A DNA stretch of 64,000 nt, taken from IMG/VR virus record IMGVR_UViG_3300044959_000131, positions 112,946-176,945 of that record; one strand, written 5' to 3'. The DNA comes from a virus. Positions 1-8,389 of the stretch are shown here, piece after piece. How positions within the stretch are numbered: the first letter of the stretch is position 1; each line of letters begins with the position of its first letter. The notes under the pieces were generated by a model, which was not told where the DNA came from, made no database searches, and was given only the letters and a program-made list of their open reading frames with translations. A program made the translations under genes and the position numbers.

Positions 1-1
1 G

Positions 2-304
2 GAAGTAGATAAGAAAACCCTCTTAATGGCATATGACACGCTTCATAGGTATGCTCCAGAATTTACTGCAGATCCGCTTCTCGGTGGAGCTCTCCTAAAG
101 AACATCTCAGAGCTTCCAAACATGAGTCACAAGACCATTGTCGAACTAATTGGTGCGCAGAAGAATATAGCTGATGCCAAGAGCCGATACTTCTCTGAAA
201 TGTCAAAGCTTTCTCCACTTCTCGTCCCAGACAGCGGTCATACAGAAGTAAGATATGAGGGCGGGGTTGAAAAGTCGAGAACGGTTAGACGTCCAGGTGT
301 CTGA
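2..304 (+). CDS. C-terminal part of a virion/head protein (cut by window start)
   Basis: The frame is open from the first bases of the window and ends at a TGA that shares bases with the ATG of the next gene (TGATG). An internal ATG at 26 could start a 92-residue product, but no ribosome binding site precedes it and the frame stays open upstream, so I read this as the tail of a longer gene. The visible piece is helical and polar with a basic end (EKSRTVRRPGV). Its place directly before the head protease-like gene suggests a portal or another head-assembly protein, but no domain can be recognised. Confidence 0.6.
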   Translation, partial: EVDKKTLLMAYDTLHRYAPEFTADPLLGGALLKNISELPNMSHKTIVELIGAQKNIADAKSRYFSEMSKLSPLLVPDSGHTEVRYEGGVEKSRTVRRPGV

Positions 305-3300
305 TGAAGAAACAAGTTCAATTCAGAGGACATACAGAGTTTGGTGTCTTCTGTCGGTCGCTATTTGGAAGTTCAGGAGCGTTTGAGAAGATTGCTGGAG
401 CTCCTCCTTTTGCTGATTGGCCAACAGGAGAAGAGCTTAGAAAGTACATCTCAAAGATTACCAAAGAGGACCGTAAAAAGTACGTATACGTTCTCGTAAA
501 CGCTCTCGGAGCTGGTGAGTACTTCGGTTGCTTCCCAGCAGGCTCCATTGTTCGTTCTAAGCGAGGAGATATCCCTATTGAGCATGTCGTAGTTGGTGAC
601 GAGGTTCTCACTCACAGAAATAGATGGAGAAGGGTCATTGCAACCAACCGCAAGTTTCATGATCTCGGGTTGGTTCATTTGGATGTCACCGGGGTTCCGC
701 ACTTGGCTCCGGCTATCTCAGCGACCCCGAATCATGAGGTTTTTGTCGTTCCTCGTGACGACTTGTTTCGAGCTCGTAGAGATATTCTCTACAAGCGTGG
801 AGAGATGGATTGGAAATCCTCCTACAATGAATTTGTTTCATCTCTGAATCCAGACTGGATGCCGATTGAGTTCATCCGCCCAGGTGACTTTCTGTTTCAG
901 CCATTTCCGATTGAAACTCGGAATTCAGACTTTGCTCAGAAGTGGGGAGATCATGACTTTGCGTACTTGATGGGACTCTTCGCGGCTGAGGGGTGTCTAG
1001 CAGAGAGGTACGGTCGGGATAGGAACAAGGAACGATCGGAGCTGGTTGAGAGGATTGTTTTCGTCATAGGGGATCATGAAGATCACATCGTCAGGAATGT
1101 ACAGCGCATTGTAGAGAAGCATGGGAGATCTGTGACCGTAAAAAGGACCCCAGAGACCAAATCTATTCGCCTTGAACTTTGTTGGAAGGAGTTGGCTCAA
1201 GCTTGTTTGGAGCACATCGGCTGCCATTCAACCGAGAAGAGCTTGTCTTGGGACATTCTCACAATGCCACATGGGTGGCAGGAGGCTTTTCTAGCTCCAT
1301 ATGTTGAGGGTGATGGACACTTTGTAGAGAACTCAAAGTTTGAGCGGTACAACGGCTCAGTGGTTATATCCACCGCATCTAAGAATCTGGCCTTGGACCT
1401 ACGACTTCTCTACGCTCGTCTCGGGATCGTGGTATCTGTTAACGGACGGCATAATACCAAGGCCACTTGGTACAACGGCAACCCAATTTACACCATTCAC
1501 ATAGGAAAAACGTGGGCCAAAGACTGGAATGGCTCGACTAGGGCGTCAAGCTACATCGATAAGGAACGTGGGTTCATCATTTCACCAGTGAGGAGTGTTT
1601 CGCATGAGAAGTGGTCCGGTGAGGTATTTGACCTGACAGTCGAGGAGGACAGTTCCTATGTTGTGAATGGGATTGTCGTCCACAATTCGAATATCAACGC
1701 GGACTACTTTCCTTGGAATGCTCTTGCGCATGAAGGCGACGACTACGGCTACAAAACGTTCCTGAACGCCCATGCATTTCAGCATCACAAGAACAAGGAC
1801 CCGACTAGGGCTTTCGGAGTCCCAGTTCTCTCGGTGCTGAACCACCCGATGAAGCGTGTCGAGCTCATCGTCAGACTCGACAGAGCAAAGGCAAAGGAAG
1901 AGCAGGCTGACGGCATCATCACTCGTATCGAAGCCGGAGAGTTTCCAGATGTCAGCATGGGCTGCGTCCCCAAGTACGCAAAGATATTGAGGAAGGATGG
2001 ACGTATCGTTCACATCGAGGAGATCCGAGAGGGAGACGAGGTCATATCACATCGAGGACGCGCTCAGAGAGTCGTCAGCACGATGGTCCGCCGTCACAAG
2101 GGAACCATCTTTCACATCAAGCCTTATGGTCACAGAGACGCTCTGATTCTGACCGAGGAGCACCCTCTCTGGATCGTTCGTGCTGAGCAGATGGAGTGCC
2201 GTCCATCTTCGAAATCCATAAATCAGGGTCGGAGACAGCATGTATGCACCCCAGACAGCCATCTCACGAAGAAGGGCTGTTCTGGCTGTTTAACGAGGCC
2301 CTCTTTCAAGTTTGAGTGGGTCCGAGCAGATGAGGTTTCCGAGGGAGACTATCTTGCGATGCCTATTCCGACCTTTGAGGCTGAACGAAAGTTCACAGCC
2401 GTCGAGGCAAGGCTTCTCGGATACTATTTGGCAGAGGGCTACGTCCTAAAGAACAACTCTGGCGAGGCAATCGGGGTCGAGTTCTGCACCGGGCTGAATG
2501 AGATCGAAACCCATGACGAACTTCGTAAGCTCGCCACTCTATCTGGCCTCGCAGATAAAGTCGTCGAGCGAGACATCCCTGAGCGCAATGGAAAATACAT
2601 CGCCATCTGGGATCGGAATCTGGCTGATCTTTGCTCCACTCATTGTGGGAGTGGAGCAAAGACGAAGTTTCTGTCCGCCTCATTGATGGGGGCTGACGAA
2701 GAGACTCTACAGCTCTTCATCGGTGCCTACGCGAACGGAGACGGTGGGTGTTACGAGGGTTCCATCTACTTCTCCACTGCATCGGAGCAACTTGCTGACC
2801 AACTTCGAATCTTATTGGCCCGTCTGCGCTGCATCGCAAGCGTAAACGAGATTGTCCACAAGCCGTCGAAGTTGGTTAATACAGAGACCGTAGAGTTTCA
2901 GGTCCGTGTTGGGAAAGACTCGGCTTGGAGACTTACCGGTTCGAGGTTTTCACCCGGTCGGTCAGAGAAGATCTGTAACAAAAGGTTCTTCTACGATTTC
3001 GAGGGAACGACGTATTTGATGACTCCCATCGAGCGTATCGATGAGGTCGAATACGACGACGATGTCTACAACTTTGGAGTCGAGAACGACGACAGTTATC
3101 TGATCGATGGTTTGGCTGTTCACAACTGTAAAGTTCCTTTTGACATTTGTTCGATATGTGGACAGAAATCCAAGACTAGGCTGGATTACTGCTTCCCACC
3201 TGGGACGCCAATTCTGATGGCCGATGGACAGTTCAAGGCCATCGAGGAAGTTCGAGTTGGTGACGAAGTTATCACCCACACTGGATCTACAAAAAGGGTC

Positions 3301-5328
3301 GTTCGTCTACTACCTAGCACGGCTCACGACGGGCTGATCAAGATTACGGCTTATGGATTTGGAGACATATTAGCTACTCCAAATCACCCATTCATGATTG
3401 GAAGGACAAAGACCGGTGTGAAAGGAGGTCGTAAGGCACAGCTCGACGAGTCGCCGCCAGATTGGGTCGCCGCAGAAGACGTTCAGCAATTCGACACTGT
3501 CTTTCTGCCAATTCCAAAAATTGAGCTCTCCAAGGATTCAAAATACAGCAATGCACGCGTCGGGTGGTTACTCGGGCTCTACCTAGCAGAAGGGTCCCCA
3601 AGCTTCTCTCCTGGTGTCGCGCATCCGAAATCAGTCACGTTGTCAGTCAACGTAAGCGAATCCTTTGAGGACCGCGTCAAGGAAGCCGTAACTTTGATGG
3701 GAGGCGACGCCGCAGACGTTAGCGTCTGCGTATCAGAGGAGCGACACAGCAAGAGTATTCGAATCAACAATAGAGAGATTGCTGAGTGGCTTCTACTGAT
3801 GGGTGGGCGTGGTAGTCACACTAAGACGCTCAATCCTGCAGTTTGGCATCTGGGAGAAGAATTTGCTAGGGGTGTTCTTCTCGGTTGGTGTGATGGAGAT
3901 GGTAGCACTGGTGATAACGTAACAAGGATCGCAACTTCGTCTGAATCCCTTGCGAGGCAGATGCAACTTCTTGCTGCATCTTGTGGGATTCTATCAGGTC
4001 TTAAGCTATACTCTCGTGATACCAATTTCTGCCACCAGGATATTTGGTATCTCACGTTCTCGGGAGATGCCTCGGCGGCTCTTCGTGAGCAACGTCCCCA
4101 GGAAGTTTTTGAGAATCAGTCCAAGCTCTTCTTCTGGAAGAATTACCTCTGCTCTACTGTCAGAAGAGTTGAAGAAGTTCCATACCATGGAGACGTCTTC
4201 AACTTTGAAGTCGAGGATGACCACTCATACGTAGCCGGATGCTTTGCGGTTCATAATTGCCATCACATGATGCCTCCTCCAGAGCTGAGGAGTGTATACG
4301 GACCGAACAAGATTCTCCCCGATGGCCGTCGCATCTACGTCATCAACACGATGCCGAAGTTCTTCGACATCAGTTTTGTATTCATTGGTGCAGACAAGAC
4401 GGCGAAGGTGATGGCCAAGGTGGCATCCGTTGGAAACTCGGTTTGCCTTGGAGAAGTGTGCGCAATACCGAGACCGTCAGCCGTTGTTCACGAGCTCACT
4501 TCATCACCACCTTCTGAAGATGGATTCCGGAAGGTCGCTTCTGCAGATTGTTCTTGCGGATGTGGTGGGCCGTGTGATCCAATGTCAAAGCTTGCCGATG
4601 CGTTTGGTGCCACAAAGGTCGGGGAGATCATCAAGACCGTACCAGCTGGAAACTTTGCCAAGAACATCCTTCCAGCAATTGAGGCTTCAGAACCAGACCT
4701 ACCAAAATCTCTTCTCAATGACCTGGCATCTAGGCACACAATTGGGGAGATTACGGGTCGCGCCGCCTCCCTTGGCATTGTGTTGAAGCCTGTTGAGTTC
4801 CAAAGGATTGTACTTGTAAGGATGGGAAATGGAGAACTGGCAGACGAGCTCGACGACGAGTGCAACGTATTCAGACACGTCCAAGCTGTGGACGACTCAG
4901 TCCAACCAGACCCCCTACTTCCTGAAACTGGTCTCCTTCACCTGCTCCGTCGATTTATCTCAACTCGTTCGGGACTGGGGGAGCCACTCCGGATCCGGTC
5001 TGTTAAAGTTATGCTGGGCGTGAAAAAGCCTCTTCCCACCCGGACGCCGATCGAACATCCTCTACTCGACAAAATCAGTGCCGCCTATAATGGGTATAGG
5101 CGGAACCTTCTGAAGAAACTTTCACAGGTCGAAAACGTGATCTACAACGACCCATCGCTAAGAAAAGAGATCTTGGGGAATCGGTTGTCTAGCTTGTTCA
5201 CAAAGACGGCCAACTCCCAAATCTTGTCTCACGATTCGTTGTCGTACATGATGGGCGCGTACTTCACGGATAGAGGCCTGTTGCTCAATACTGGCATTAC
5301 TGATGTAGTGTCAGGTTTAATGGCCTAG
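304..5328 (+). CDS. Head maturation protease-like structural protein with three inteins
   Basis: The 1674-residue precursor carries three inteins (residues 76-461, 554-941, 963-1318); their removal leaves a host protein of about 544 residues. The joined host sequence reads ...GEYFG-SNINADYFPW...LNHPMKRVEL...DVSMG-CKVPFDICSICG...LDY-CHHMM, the pattern of conserved phage prohead-protease/head proteins with an N-x-N-x-D-x-F box and a four-Cys zinc knuckle. The second and third inteins insert exactly before the first and last Cys of that knuckle. An FEKIA peptide lies at residues 27-31, a motif shared with other virion proteins here. The C-terminal half is helical with a second Cys-rich patch (CSCGCGGPC). 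The start overlaps the previous stop. The inteins and overall frame are certain; the protease role is inferred from the family pattern and from the position before the capsid gene. Confidence 0.75.
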   Translation: MKKQVQFRGHTEFGVFCRSLFGSSGAFEKIAGAPPFADWPTGEELRKYISKITKEDRKKYVYVLVNALGAGEYFGCFPAGSIVRSKRGDIPIEHVVVGDEVLTHRNRWRRVIATNRKFHDLGLVHLDVTGVPHLAPAISATPNHEVFVVPRDDLFRARRDILYKRGEMDWKSSYNEFVSSLNPDWMPIEFIRPGDFLFQPFPIETRNSDFAQKWGDHDFAYLMGLFAAEGCLAERYGRDRNKERSELVERIVFVIGDHEDHIVRNVQRIVEKHGRSVTVKRTPETKSIRLELCWKELAQACLEHIGCHSTEKSLSWDILTMPHGWQEAFLAPYVEGDGHFVENSKFERYNGSVVISTASKNLALDLRLLYARLGIVVSVNGRHNTKATWYNGNPIYTIHIGKTWAKDWNGSTRASSYIDKERGFIISPVRSVSHEKWSGEVFDLTVEEDSSYVVNGIVVHNSNINADYFPWNALAHEGDDYGYKTFLNAHAFQHHKNKDPTRAFGVPVLSVLNHPMKRVELIVRLDRAKAKEEQADGIITRIEAGEFPDVSMGCVPKYAKILRKDGRIVHIEEIREGDEVISHRGRAQRVVSTMVRRHKGTIFHIKPYGHRDALILTEEHPLWIVRAEQMECRPSSKSINQGRRQHVCTPDSHLTKKGCSGCLTRPSFKFEWVRADEVSEGDYLAMPIPTFEAERKFTAVEARLLGYYLAEGYVLKNNSGEAIGVEFCTGLNEIETHDELRKLATLSGLADKVVERDIPERNGKYIAIWDRNLADLCSTHCGSGAKTKFLSASLMGADEETLQLFIGAYANGDGGCYEGSIYFSTASEQLADQLRILLARLRCIASVNEIVHKPSKLVNTETVEFQVRVGKDSAWRLTGSRFSPGRSEKICNKRFFYDFEGTTYLMTPIERIDEVEYDDDVYNFGVENDDSYLIDGLAVHNCKVPFDICSICGQKSKTRLDYCFPPGTPILMADGQFKAIEEVRVGDEVITHTGSTKRVVRLLPSTAHDGLIKITAYGFGDILATPNHPFMIGRTKTGVKGGRKAQLDESPPDWVAAEDVQQFDTVFLPIPKIELSKDSKYSNARVGWLLGLYLAEGSPSFSPGVAHPKSVTLSVNVSESFEDRVKEAVTLMGGDAADVSVCVSEERHSKSIRINNREIAEWLLLMGGRGSHTKTLNPAVWHLGEEFARGVLLGWCDGDGSTGDNVTRIATSSESLARQMQLLAASCGILSGLKLYSRDTNFCHQDIWYLTFSGDASAALREQRPQEVFENQSKLFFWKNYLCSTVRRVEEVPYHGDVFNFEVEDDHSYVAGCFAVHNCHHMMPPPELRSVYGPNKILPDGRRIYVINTMPKFFDISFVFIGADKTAKVMAKVASVGNSVCLGEVCAIPRPSAVVHELTSSPPSEDGFRKVASADCSCGCGGPCDPMSKLADAFGATKVGEIIKTVPAGNFAKNILPAIEASEPDLPKSLLNDLASRHTIGEITGRAASLGIVLKPVEFQRIVLVRMGNGELADELDDECNVFRHVQAVDDSVQPDPLLPETGLLHLLRRFISTRSGLGEPLRIRSVKVMLGVKKPLPTRTPIEHPLLDKISAAYNGYRRNLLKKLSQVENVIYNDPSLRKEILGNRLSSLFTKTANSQILSHDSLSYMMGAYFTDRGLLLNTGITDVVSGLMA
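529..1686 (+). mobile_element. Intein 1 with LAGLIDADG endonuclease domain
   Basis: This is a 386-residue in-frame intein. It begins with Cys (CFPAGSIVRSKRGD), has the block B signature ATPNHEVF, and ends in DSSYVVNGIVVHN followed by Ser as the +1 nucleophile. Two LAGLIDADG helices are visible, YLMGLFAAEG and APYVEGDGHF, so the homing endonuclease may be active. It sits immediately before the conserved SNINADYF box of the host protein, which fits the habit of inteins to occupy the most conserved sites. Confidence 0.95.
1963..3126 (+). mobile_element. Intein 2 with LAGLIDADG endonuclease domain
   Basis: This is a 388-residue intein starting CVPKYAKILRKDGR and ending DDSYLIDGLAVHN, with Cys as the +1 residue. 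Block B is LTEEHPLW. The endonuclease helices are LLGYYLAEGY and FIGAYANGDGG. An insertion between the splicing and endonuclease parts carries extra cysteines (CTPDSHLTKKGCSGC), possibly a small zinc-binding loop. It is inserted just before the first Cys of the host zinc knuckle. Confidence 0.95.
3190..4257 (+). mobile_element. Intein 3 with LAGLIDADG endonuclease domain
   Basis: This is a 356-residue intein starting CFPPGTPILMADGQ and ending DHSYVAGCFAVHN, with Cys as the +1 residue. Block B is ATPNHPFM and the endonuclease helices are LLGLYLAEGS and LLGWCDGDGS. Only 21 host residues separate it from intein 2. It is inserted just before the last Cys of the zinc knuckle, so that Cys serves both splicing and probable metal binding. 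Confidence 0.95.
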
Positions 5329-5390
5329 AGGTCCTAACCTCGAAGATGGCAATCGACTCATAACAACCACAACACGGAGAACTAGAAACA

Positions 5391-6059
5391 ATGGATCCAA
5401 GACTTGCAGAAATCTACGGAACCAACGAGGACATCAGCGACACTGAGAAGCTAGCCGCTGCCAAGCTGGCAGAGGAGCTCGCGGACGATGACGAGATCGA
5501 CCTCGACGGAATGTCCGATGAGGAAATCGAAGCCCTCGCTAGAGAAGTCCTAGAGGGTGACGACAGCGACGATGACGACGAGTACGATGATGCCGCTGAG
5601 AAGGTCGCCGAGGCCGACTACCTTGGGCGTGTAATGGCACACGCCTACGTACAGGAACTAAAGAGCATCGAAAAGGCGGCTGCTCCGGAGCCGTCGGCGG
5701 CGACGGCGCTCGCGAAAAGGTCAAGGCTGAGAGAATACTACGGCAAGGGCAAGATGCAGCTCGAGCGGGCATTGAAGGCCATTAAGTCCCATCCGAAGAC
5801 CACAGCAGGAGTCGCCACTGGTCTAGCTGGTCTCGGTGCTGGTGCGTACCTGCTTAGCAGAAAGAAGGGGAAGCGTAAGCACGCCTCGGCCACTCCGGCG
5901 CTCGATGCACTCGCCGAGCAGAGGGCACTTGAGATTCTAGAGGAAAATGGAATCGACGTAAACGATGAGAGCGATTCGAAGTACGATGTTCTCGCTCAGG
6001 CCGTTGAGTTACGTGCTCGGGAGATGCTCGAAGACGCAGGATACGAGTTCGAGGACTAA
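5391..6059 (+). CDS. Acidic head-region protein of unknown function
   Basis: The 222-residue product has a strongly acidic first third (GDDSDDDDEYDD near residues 56-66), a basic middle, and a Gly/Ala-rich hydrophobic segment (TTAGVATGLAGLGAGAYLLS, about residues 137-156) that could insert in a membrane, followed by a basic patch KKGKRKH. Short KLA/KVA/EKAA peptides resemble the recurring KIA motif of this genome. It lies between the protease-like gene and a strong hairpin, so a head component, scaffold-like or internal protein is possible. No family is recognised. Confidence 0.75.
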   Translation: MDPRLAEIYGTNEDISDTEKLAAAKLAEELADDDEIDLDGMSDEEIEALAREVLEGDDSDDDDEYDDAAEKVAEADYLGRVMAHAYVQELKSIEKAAAPEPSAATALAKRSRLREYYGKGKMQLERALKAIKSHPKTTAGVATGLAGLGAGAYLLSRKKGKRKHASATPALDALAEQRALEILEENGIDVNDESDSKYDVLAQAVELRAREMLEDAGYEFED

Positions 6060-6074
6060 TACCAGTTCTGACGG

Positions 6075-6121
6075 TTGGGGATTCCTGGGAATTGGTATTT
6101 CTCAATCCCAGGAATCCCCAA
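6075..6121. terminator. Perfect 16-bp stem-loop after the acidic protein gene
   Basis: The arms 6075-6090 (TTGGGGATTCCTGGGA) and 6106-6121 are perfect inverted repeats around a 15-base loop. The hairpin starts 15 bases after the stop codon and ends just before the next ribosome binding site (GAGAGG at 6124). No T-run follows on either strand, so it may be an mRNA processing or stabilising hairpin or a partial terminator. Confidence 0.6.
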
Positions 6122-6139
6122 TCTGAGAGGTCAACGACA

Positions 6140-6400
6140 ATGCCCAAGTGGCATATCAGTTTGGGTACTGTCTTGGGCTTCTCAGATGAGCTTCAGAAGA
6201 TTGCGATGTCATTTAAACCGACATCTTTTGGAGACGTGAGGAAGGAAGTGTCGTACGCGGGAACAGCACTAGCGAGGCGAAAGCCAAGCTATGCAAAGGT
6301 CAATAAACAGCAGACACTACCGGCATCGTCATCAGAGCTCACTGAGAGCGCAAAGACTGTTCAACCACCCCCTGCGACGATGCCCGGGGGAGATTTGTAG
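6140..6400 (+). CDS. Small head-region protein with FSDELQKIA motif
   Basis: The 86-residue product starts at ATG 6140, preceded by GAGAGG at 6124-6129; an upstream in-frame ATG at 6092 falls inside the hairpin loop and is unlikely. Residues 14-22 are FSDELQKIA, the best-preserved form of a peptide that recurs at N-termini across this phage. The rest is polar with Pro/Ser-rich stretches (TVQPPPATMPGG). It sits among head genes and is probably a minor head or internal protein that uses the motif for targeting. Function unknown. Confidence 0.7.
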   Translation: MPKWHISLGTVLGFSDELQKIAMSFKPTSFGDVRKEVSYAGTALARRKPSYAKVNKQQTLPASSSELTESAKTVQPPPATMPGGDL

Positions 6401-6406
6401 GAGACC

Positions 6407-7414
6407 ATGATGCACACCAAGCTCGCCGGTCACATTCCCCTGCACGAGATGATTGCAAACACCATCAATAGTGCTCGCAACAAGCTCGCTGCCGAAGGTG
6501 CGGAGTCAAAGGAAGAGGCCAAGAAGGTTCTTCCATTCATGAAGAAGAAGGAAGAGAAGAAGGAAGAGAAGGAGAAGGCGTCATCTGCCTTCGACTTCTC
6601 TGACCCAGATGAACTTTTGAAGCTAGCATCTGTTCTTTATGAGCTCGGAGACAAGCTTGCTGACTCGAAATACGTCGGCGGCGAGAAGAGTCAAGGTGGA
6701 GAAGTTCTTCCAACCGCCTCTGCTGTCCCAGGAAAGCAGCAATACACGAAGGACTCTTCAAAGTCTCACAACATTCCAGCCAGCACTCCTGAGAAGTCAA
6801 CGTCTGACAATCCAGGAGCAGCGACCGCAACTGAGACGGATGACAGGCCAGGTAAGCTTCTAAGGTACCTACGAGCCAAATACCCAAATAAGGGTGTGTT
6901 GAGAACGTCTCCAGAAGCTGGTCAGGAGAAAAAGTCTTCAGCTCTAGAATACATCCTCGGTAAGGTAGCTACGTTCGGCGCTCAAGAAAAGAGCATGGGT
7001 GGGGAGACGCTGGACAGCGCCTCAGAGCAGGGTCCAAAGCCTCCTTCTGACTCGAAGGGTGGAAACGATGCTCGGAGCCACATCCGATCGAACAAAGCCG
7101 CCATCGATATGAAGAAGGTGGAAGGCAAAAACCCACAAAAGAGGATGTTATCTGAAGTACTGACGGAGCCAGCCCAATCGAAGGCTCATGACTCAAAGGT
7201 TCACGAGAATCTGCGCAATGCCTCCAAAGGGGGCGTGAAGATCGCAGTAGCAAAGGCCTTCCTTCAGAAGATTGCTGCGGATGAGTGCCATCCGCAGCAT
7301 GAGAAGTTGAAGGAAGCGTTGAAGAAGCGTCTGGAGAAGAAGAGCATGGGTGGTCTTGGAATGGGAGCACCAATGCCGACCACTCCTCCTGCTCCGATGC
7401 CAATGGCTCGGTAA
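6407..7414 (+). CDS. Lys/Glu-rich head-region protein (possible scaffold or core protein)
   Basis: The 335-residue product has a charged KKKEEKKEEKEK stretch (about residues 45-58), four KIA-like peptides (NKLAAEG, LLKLASVLYELGDKLAD, YILGKVATFG, FLQKIAADE) and two related GGE-rich segments (YVGGEKSQGGEVLPTAS and KSMGGETLDSASEQG) that suggest an internal duplication. The end is Met/Pro/Gly-rich (GMGAPMPTTPPAPMPMAR). The high charge, low complexity and position two genes before the capsid-region proteins fit a scaffold or prohead core protein cut by the head protease. That is inference; no family match is visible. Confidence 0.7.
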   Translation: MMHTKLAGHIPLHEMIANTINSARNKLAAEGAESKEEAKKVLPFMKKKEEKKEEKEKASSAFDFSDPDELLKLASVLYELGDKLADSKYVGGEKSQGGEVLPTASAVPGKQQYTKDSSKSHNIPASTPEKSTSDNPGAATATETDDRPGKLLRYLRAKYPNKGVLRTSPEAGQEKKSSALEYILGKVATFGAQEKSMGGETLDSASEQGPKPPSDSKGGNDARSHIRSNKAAIDMKKVEGKNPQKRMLSEVLTEPAQSKAHDSKVHENLRNASKGGVKIAVAKAFLQKIAADECHPQHEKLKEALKKRLEKKSMGGLGMGAPMPTTPPAPMPMAR

Positions 7415-7432
7415 AGAAGAAGGGAGACCGCC

Positions 7433-7807
7433 ATGGGTAAAATCGGAAAAGTTCAGATTGGACAGATGATGAAAGTCGCTGCCCACTCCATCCGGCTCCT
7501 TTCGGAGGAGAACCAGCGTCTCAGAGAGAAGGTCGCTCAATTCGAGCACCGGGCACGTGTCGAGAAGGTGGCCTCGCTCATGGAGGAGAAGGGCCTTCAG
7601 CCCGAGCTCTCCTTCGAAGAGAAGGTCGCAGTACTTTCTCAGAAGGACAACCTGGATGTCATCGAAGAGGCCGTAAATCTCTCGGCGCCACAGTTCAAAC
7701 TTGCCTCCGTCGATGAGGGAGGAAGAGTGACTGTGGAGGGTGGATCGGAAATGGACAGCTCTGCTGCGGAGAACAACTTCGCAGCAGCGCTCGCAGGACT
7801 GGACTGA
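7433..7807 (+). CDS. Small coiled-coil head-region protein
   Basis: The 124-residue product follows GGGAGACC with normal spacing. Residues about 18-50 form a likely coiled coil (SIRLLSEENQRLREKVAQFEHR). It contains the KIA-like peptides MMKVAAHS, VEKVASLMEE and FKLASVDE. The C-terminus is acidic and Ala-rich (SSAAENNFAAALAGLD). It lies between the Lys/Glu-rich protein and the probable head decoration protein and may take part in prohead assembly. Not recognised. Confidence 0.65.
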   Translation: MGKIGKVQIGQMMKVAAHSIRLLSEENQRLREKVAQFEHRARVEKVASLMEEKGLQPELSFEEKVAVLSQKDNLDVIEEAVNLSAPQFKLASVDEGGRVTVEGGSEMDSSAAENNFAAALAGLD

Positions 7808-7852
7808 CCCATCTCACAGGTCTAAACATCAACTTTGAAGGAGATTTGAAAC

Positions 7853-8347
7853 ATGTCAGCACCACTTTTTCAACTTGTGACGGAGCTTCAAACCCTCACA
7901 CGCCGCGATTTTCCTGCGGCTGATGAGACTTCTCTAAACCCACTAAGTGCTCGTCCTCTCGTCGATGGAGAGTGGCTCGAACTTGATTCGAACTACAAGC
8001 TTGCTCGTGGAGGCGACAACAACGCTGCAACGCCGGACGAAGGTTTGTCAATGAACACCTTCGTCGTCCATACAGAGCGTGGCAGATATGACGTACAGGC
8101 AATCAGAAAGGTCAACGTTCTGATGCTTGGAATGTACGAAGCTGAAACTCAGGTTGTGGACACGACTGGACTAGCTCTTGGGGATGCCTTGACCGTTCAA
8201 GACATCTTGATTGGAGGTGTCGTTCGTCGTGGTCTGAAGAAGGCCGGAGCAACTCCGGGTCGTGTAGTTGTAGGATACGTCTCGAAGCTTTACCCCTCGG
8301 GTCCGGCCAAGGTTCGTTTTGTCCACATGGCGAACACCAAGTACTAA
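7853..8347 (+). CDS. Probable capsid-associated (decoration-like) protein
   Basis: The 164-residue product has AAGGAG as its ribosome binding site. The predicted chain is mostly beta (NTFVVHTERGRYDVQAIRKVNVLMLGMYEAETQVVD) with a compact hydrophilic N-terminus. A small beta-rich protein directly before the major capsid gene is the usual position of head decoration or stabilising proteins in tailed phages, and the call rests on this context. There is no diagnostic motif and it lacks the KIA peptide of its neighbours. Confidence 0.55.
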   Translation: MSAPLFQLVTELQTLTRRDFPAADETSLNPLSARPLVDGEWLELDSNYKLARGGDNNAATPDEGLSMNTFVVHTERGRYDVQAIRKVNVLMLGMYEAETQVVDTTGLALGDALTVQDILIGGVVRRGLKKAGATPGRVVVGYVSKLYPSGPAKVRFVHMANTKY

Positions 8348-8389
8348 TAAATCCAGGTGACCATTTAACAAAGTTCAGGAGAAATCAAC

